A stretch of 64,000 bases of DNA from positions 1,364,001-1,428,000 of the forward strand of contig NW_026776913.1 in the NCBI RefSeq assembly GCF_030936135.1. Direction: 5' to 3'. This document shows positions 58,740-64,000 of the stretch, piece by piece. This stretch comes from Gavia stellata (lineage: Eukaryota; Chordata; Aves; Gaviiformes; Gaviidae). The notes beneath the pieces are model-generated. The model was not told the DNA's origin and did not search any database. It saw nothing but the letters and a program-made list of their open reading frames with translations. Both the position numbers and the translations under genes were made by a program. The first letter of the stretch is position 1; each line of letters starts with the position of its first letter.

Positions 58740-59515
58740 GTGAAGGTCAGGAAGCAGAGGAGCTCTCTTTTAGACAGCTGGAGGAAGCAACCCTGGGGAC
58801 TGTGAAGACCATGGGTCTTTGCTAGAAGGGTACCGCTGAGGGGAAGGTGGAAGGTGATCCCTGACCTGACTCAAGGAGAAGCTGTACGGGATTTGTTTTC
58901 CACAAAAAGGCAAGGCAGGACTGGCTGAAGAAGTGAATGTGGAGGGCTGCTTTGGCCTTTCCCAGGGATGTACTTTGCAGGATGTCCTTGGAGACTGCCC
59001 TGGAGAGAGAAGATCCCCCAGAGCAGCTTCCTGATCATCAGGGACAACCCCCTGAGAGCAGAAGAACAGACAACTCCATGTGTAGGAAGTCCAGCAAAAG
59101 TGGTGCTAGGCCAGCATGGATGAACGGGGATCTCCTCACAGAGCACGAAAAGGGAGTATGCAGAAGGTGGGAGCAGGGATGGGCCACCTGGAGGAATACA
59201 TGGCTGAGCCTGCTGGGATGGAGAGAGGAAAGCCAGAGCCTAGCTGGACATGGAAGTAGTGAGGCTTGTGAAGGGCAACAGGAAGCGCTTCTTTCCGTAT
59301 GTCAGCACTGTCCCCATTGTTTTGGAAAGGCCATTTCAACTGGGGGAGGTTCCTGATGTCTAGCAAAAGGCAAACACCGGCGTCATCTTGAAGACTGTCA
59401 AGAGGGAGGGTGTAAGGCTTTGAGCAACTGGACCCCCCATGGCAGAGGGGGTTGGAGCAGATGATCTTGGAAGGTCCCTGCTGACCAAAACCATTCTATG
59501 ATTCTATGATTCATT
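58740..59515 (+). mobile_element. CR1 LINE, internally deleted, with 3' end
   Basis: The plus frame reads CRKSSKSGARPAWMNGDLLT and EKGVCRRWEQGWATWRNTWL, the CR1 linker between endonuclease and RT. By about 59,390 the sequence is CR1 3' UTR and ends with ATTCTATGATTCTATGATTC (59,493-59,512). The whole RT core is therefore missing between them. Confidence 0.75.
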
Positions 59516-60080
59516 GGATAAGCCCCCTCAGACAGAAAAGACTTCCTCAACCCAAGCTGGGTGTAGAGGGCCCTGGCCAATATTGACTGCAGGGTCAGCC
59601 AAATCTCACCCTCAGCTTCACTGAATGTATGGACTAGACCTTCCAGGGCACAGATGTGATTTTAGATGCCTGCCTCACGTGTAAAGATATATATTTACGA
59701 CCCTGAAGGAGGCAAGCAGAGTGGGGAAAGAACTGGGTGCAAAGCTGAATCCTACACAAAGCATTTGTTCCACCCCTCAGCAGGGTGCCTGCGCTCCTGT
59801 CACAGTGTAGTGCTGCACAGCCAGCGAAGCCTGGGGAGTGGCTTGGTGCACCCCAGAAACCTAGTGTTTGGGTCAGGGGTTTGAAGACAGGCACTCGAGA
59901 TGGCCAGTCGTTTGCAAAGACACCTGCAGATGACTGGTAAATATGACACAGCAAATCCCGGACACCAGCACCCGCTTGGAGCAGCAACTCGAAAGGGGTT
60001 CAGCTCAGTGAGGTACGCAGCCCAGTGTGGGTGTCCACATGGACATCTTTGCACATGAATGAGGCTGTGACTCTCCCATT
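59516..60080. other. Unassigned interval
   Basis: No gene or recognised repeat lies between the CR1 and the OR4 upstream unit. Confidence 0.4.
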
Positions 60081-63000
60081 TAGCTCATGGAGACATACCT
60101 ACTGCAAGCAGAGGAGTGTGAAGAGGCATTCAAGGCAGCAGCCCTCAGCTGCAGAAGGGTAACTGTCTCCTGCAGTTTTTGGTGTCCTTGGTTATCATAC
60201 CTGGTGTCCAGCAAAAACAAGGTGCTGCTCAAAATGCCCTTGGGTGTGGACATCCTGCGATCCGAGCACACTGTGAAAATTGTTGGCCTGTTCCCTGATT
60301 GTATCATCAAGGGGATAGAAGAACCAGCAAAGTTTGAGAGTGTAGGCCCACGAGTGGAGACCTCCCTATGATGTGCTTCATGTTCATACACTGCGTGCAT
60401 CTGGTGGACAGAGATGGGACAGACCTGGCCTTACTGCAGCGGTGGGAATCAACTGCTTTCAGACCAGTCCCAAAAATGTCTAGGATGCCCTGAGGTGTCT
60501 ATAACGTACCCACTCTGAGTGGGGCATGGTTTCCCTGTCGGTCCTGTGCTGTTGTGCCAGCAACATGCAGTTGTGCTGGAGCGCCCTGACATTTCCCGTG
60601 GCACAGCAGGCCTGTATTCAGCCACTAAATTGAGCAGCTGCCCTGGCTAAGGTTAGGCAATATAGGGATGTGCATGTAAAAGCTTCCATTAGAGTCACTG
60701 GAGATGTAGGAAGCAGAGCTGATGGAGAAGAGAAAGAGAGTGGTAGCTGTCCTGATGGCACATGACTCCATTTGTTCAGCTGAAAACCTCTACAGGTGGC
60801 CTTGAACACAATGAGTAGAGGAGATTTAGTTGTTCTTAATGTGGGCACCTGCTGTCCACTGTAAGTTGCGCAAAGGAATTCCCCAACAGGCTCCAGGATG
60901 ATGTCCCCAGATGTTGCCACAACCCCTCAGCATTGGTCGGTTAGACCTTGCAGTTACCAGCACATATCTTGGACCACCTCTGGCACCTCAGATGGCACCA
61001 GGTGTCACATCTGAACAGCTCACTGCTGGCCTCCACCTCCATTAATTACCAGCGGAGCTTAGACGAGGAGCTCCCATGCAGGTACCTATTTTGTGAACAA
61101 GTGAACTGAGGCAAGAGGAATCCCACCTCCTGTGTCTTTGTGGTGTCCATGGGAGGGAGCTGAGTATCCTTCCAGTCCCAGGACTACAAACCCAGGATGA
61201 GACACCTCGAATGACTCAGCTGAATCCCTTCACTCAGCACGGGTAAAGGAGACCTCTGTCTGTCACTGTCCAGGTGTCTTGTCTAACGATGGGACACGGA
61301 AAGGTGCTTCTCAGACTTAACTCTGTCCCTGAGAAGAGAAAGGTCAGTGCTAGAAAGAAGTGTCTCTGCAGAGGTGAGAGAGGGAACAGTGGTTACATCA
61401 GTCTGTTTCAAGGTAGGTTCCTGAGGAGCCCCCGGGAGTACAGGGTGGGAGTCAGAGAAAGTGCCGCTTTGGGCTGCTCTGCTTCTGAGCTGGGCCGGGC
61501 TCCTGGGATGGAGGGAGCTCAGGGCAAGCGGGCAGCACTGAGGAGAGACAGCTCAGCCCAGGAGCAGCTCCTCTGCAGAGCGCAGCAGGGCTGAGGGCAC
61601 TGCCTGCAGGCACCGAGGGGAGACACGGGAGCCTGAGGGAGCTTAAAGTCAGTTGGGAGAAGAAAGATGCTGAGAGCTCAGTGAGGGAGAAATCTTAAAA
61701 GCCCTCTACTTGTTAAGTCTGTGGGTGCAGGGCGATGCAGCTGCGGTTCCTGGAGGGATCTCCTAAATCTGGTACATGCAACAGCTTATGGGACCTGTCA
61801 GAAGGACTTTCACATTTTCTCTAATGTAGAAGAGGAGGAGGTGCCCCAGAAGAGGGCTTCCCTGCTGCACCATGAGAGGGACAGGGCAGGAGGGCTGCCT
61901 TCTGCCAGGGACGGCTGCAGGGTGTGAAGGTGGGTGTGCAGCCAGGGGTGCCCAGGGCTGTCCTTCCGAGCAGGGTCCCTGCACCCCCGGGGCTGGGTGC
62001 TGGGGCAGGGACTCTGCCGCCTGCCAGGGTCAGCACTCAGCCTGCCCGGGGAGCTCCCCACAGTGCTTTAGGGCGCCTCAGCCTTCAGAAAGCACCATCA
62101 TCACATTTCTAGTTTCATCAGTGTTTGTATGAATTGGTCCTCAGACCCTGCACACTCAGAGATGCCCCTGGGCAGTGCTCTGCCGCAGGAGCTCTCTGCA
62201 GAACAGAGCTGAGCATGTGGTGGGTGGGATGGGGTCTGTGAGCACTGACAGGGAGGAGGCGTGGAGACAAAGAGACAGCTTCCTGCAGGGACAGCTCTAG
62301 GCAGCAGAGACATGGGCAGGGAGGGAGCTCTTACCAGAAACATCTTGGGAGGCAGGATATGGGCACCTCCCTGCCATCCCCTGCGATGCAAAAAACTTTT
62401 CTGGAGCTACCCCACAGACTTCTCTCCCACCCAGCAGAGCCCCCCACCCTTAATGTCACGGGACTTTGTCAAGAGTTGCCTTCCCAGCAGCCAGACCACC
62501 AAAGAGTCAGAATGGTCGTGTGTCCAGCTGTGTCTCCCTGTCCTGCCTCCCTTGGCAGGAGTGCTTTGGCATGTTCCCCTCTTGTCCCCGCTGCCCTGTT
62601 TTTTTCCATTGCACTCACCGGTGTGGGGGTGAGGATTTGGCTGAAGCCCAGACACAGATGTTGTGGGTCCTGCCATGCAGATGCATCCATGGAGGAAAAG
62701 CATCCAAGTCCCCTGCAAACTTTGGGGTCTAGGCACTGCATTGTGTGGGGCTGGCAATGATCTTGCCCTCCTATCAGGACATGTCATCTTTCTGCTCTTG
62801 GCTCTTTCCCTGGGAGGTCCTGCTGGGCTGCAGGCCTGCCCTCCAGAAGAGCACAGCTCTCCCATGGCATCTCTGTGTTTCCCAAGACTCCAGCAGAGAA
62901 GACATCTCGATGCTAAGGCCATGGAAATGCTGCTGGAGGACTGTATGTGGGCAGCTGCAATGAGTGCCTCTGTGTCCTTGGCTGGGAGGCCAGAGCTGAG

Positions 63001-63642
63001 ATTCTCCTCAGGTACAATGAGACGGGCTGAGGGGTTTGGAGATCCGCACTTGGAAACTGGGTTCCTCTGCTCTCAGCAGTGCCCAGTTTTTTTGGGGGAA
63101 CATCTGGGTGTGATTGTCCTCCAGCTGAAAGAGGTGCCAGCACAGGGCAGATGAGACAAGGGCTGACAGAATGTCCTCACTCCGCACGAAAGCACAGTCG
63201 CTTTACTTCTCAGGACCAACAAGGTTTCACTTGTAGTGCGGCAGAAATGCCAGCTGTTTCTGCCTTAAAAGCCCTCCTCAGGTGTAGTGGGGCAACTAGA
63301 GCAGCATAAGAAAAACAAAATCCCCACAGCTCAGTTCTGCAGTTGAGTGAATTGGGAGAGACAATGCTGAAAAGTCATTTGACACCATGAATGGATTTAA
63401 TCTGAGGTCACCCTGTGTTCCTATCTACCTGTTGGTGCAGGGCTGGACTGACTCCTCATGAAACACTCAGCCAGCACCAACCAGAACTCAAAAAAAAGCA
63501 AGTGTGAAAGGTGTTCCTGAATAGGTGGAGGCAGTTTGGTGGGGTTCTATGAGAAATTGAATATATTTTGCTCAGAGAAGTCTTCCCTAACTTCTCACTG
63601 TCTTTTCCTCCTTCGACAGGTCCCCATGCCCAGAGGAGGAAA
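60080..63642 (+). other. OR4 5' flank, direct relative of the OR2 5' flank
   Basis: 60,180-60,430 matches 27,640-27,830 (TGTATCATCAAGGG, GTTCA..CA.TGC.TGCA..T), 60,960-61,080 matches 28,370-28,480, 61,270-61,720 matches 28,690-29,150 and 61,810-62,061 matches 29,250-29,491, all in direct orientation. The whole unit is thus a tandem-type relative of the left-arm OR2 unit. The donor that is GGTAAGT in OR2 reads TTGTTAAGT here (61,711-61,717) and may be weak. The acceptor CCTTCGACAG (AG at 63,618-63,619) is good and again 23 nt before the ATG. Confidence 0.6.
61876..62061 (+). promoter_or_regulatory. 186-bp GC-rich conserved block, OR4 copy
   Basis: One base differs from the other three copies (61,889, G for T). 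Identity drops sharply outside both edges: the left flank is about 88% and the right flank is unrelated after GAGCTCCCCAC. This copy therefore defines the conserved core. It lies 1,582 nt before the OR4 ATG. Confidence 0.6.
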
Positions 63643-64000
63643 ATGTCCAACAGCAGCTCTATAACTGAGTTCTTTCTCCTGGCATTCGCAGACACGCGGG
63701 AGCTGCAGCTCTTGCACTTCTGCCTCTTCCTGGGCATCTACCTGGCTGCCCTCCTGGGCAATGGCCTCATCATCACCGCCATAGCCTGTGACCACCACCT
63801 CCACAGCCCCATGTACTTCTTCCTCCTCAACCTCTCCCTCCTCGACCTGGGCTCCATCTCCACCACTGTCCCCAAAGCCATGGCCAGTTCCCTGTGGGAC
63901 ATCAGGATCATTTCCTATGCAGGATGTGCTGCCCAAGTCTTCCCGCTTGTCTTTTTCATTTCAGCAGAGTTTTATCTTCTCACCATCATGGCCTATGACC
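63643..64000 (+). CDS. OR14-like: OR14-like olfactory receptor, 5' part only (OR4)
   Basis: The first 119 codons of another odorant GPCR, running off the window. It reads MSNSSSITEFFLLAFADTRE, LLGNGLIITAIACDHHLHSP, MYFFLLNLSLLDLGSIS and MASSLWDIRIISYAGCAAQV and reaches IMAYD of the DRY motif. It has sequon NSS at 3-5 and Cys95. No stop or frameshift is present in the visible part. The start is chosen by the shared MSNSSS and the acceptor 23 nt upstream. Its flank resembles OR2 in direct orientation. Confidence 0.93.
   Translation, partial: MSNSSSITEFFLLAFADTRELQLLHFCLFLGIYLAALLGNGLIITAIACDHHLHSPMYFFLLNLSLLDLGSISTTVPKAMASSLWDIRIISYAGCAAQVFPLVFFISAEFYLLTIMAYD

Noticed and set aside
1-64000. 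tRNA or other structured RNA genes
   Set aside because: No A/B box pair with a cloverleaf was found. The only tRNA-related word is the primer-binding site in the ERV fossil.

Overview
The window is vertebrate nuclear DNA and almost certainly avian. CR1 LINE fragments with the 3' ATTCTATG/ATTCTGTG-type end are everywhere, there is a bird-type ERV-L fossil, and the only host genes are members of the bird-expanded OR14 (gamma-c) olfactory receptor group. I see no tRNA, rRNA, CRISPR or prokaryotic feature. The species cannot be fixed from the sequence alone.

Layout. 1-275 is the 3' end of an OR14-like gene, followed by its 3' flank. 2.8-16.7 kb is a graveyard of CR1 pieces and dispersed duplicated blocks (here called U1-U3 and Y1/Y2), ending in a G-rich telomere-like patch. 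17,101-18,033 (minus) is an intact OR14-like gene (OR1). 19.5-21.3 kb holds block U4, a CR1 remnant and an OR pseudogene of another class. 21,293-57,180 is one very large inverted duplication: a left arm (21,293-32,953) and a right arm (45,852-57,180) in opposite orientation, each carrying one OR14-like gene (OR2 at 30,946-31,998 plus; OR3 at 46,748-47,665 minus), one OR pseudogene fragment and one CR1. The 12.9-kb spacer holds CR1 pieces, block U5, an unusual 6-bp-phased repeat array that flips strand in its middle, and an ERV-L-like provirus fossil inserted in a CR1. 57.2-59.5 kb holds two CR1s around a second hexamer-phased array. 60.1-64.0 kb is the 5' flank and first 119 codons of another OR14-like gene (OR4).

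Gene structure. The four OR genes whose 5' ends are visible share one plan. A single intronless coding exon is preceded by a 3' splice site exactly 23 nt before the ATG. OR1-OR3 also have a conserved candidate non-coding 5' exon with a GTAAGT donor 1 to 1.8 kb upstream. Between exon and ATG lies a 186-bp GC-rich block that is identical in three copies and differs at one base in the fourth, although the receptors differ by about 15% in protein. OR2 and OR3 differ mainly in TM3-TM5, where odorants bind, while much of the surrounding arm is 94-99% identical. That pattern suggests gene conversion or recent duplication of the flanks with divergence of the ligand-binding part. The cluster would act in olfactory sensory neurons as plasma-membrane G-protein-coupled odorant receptors.
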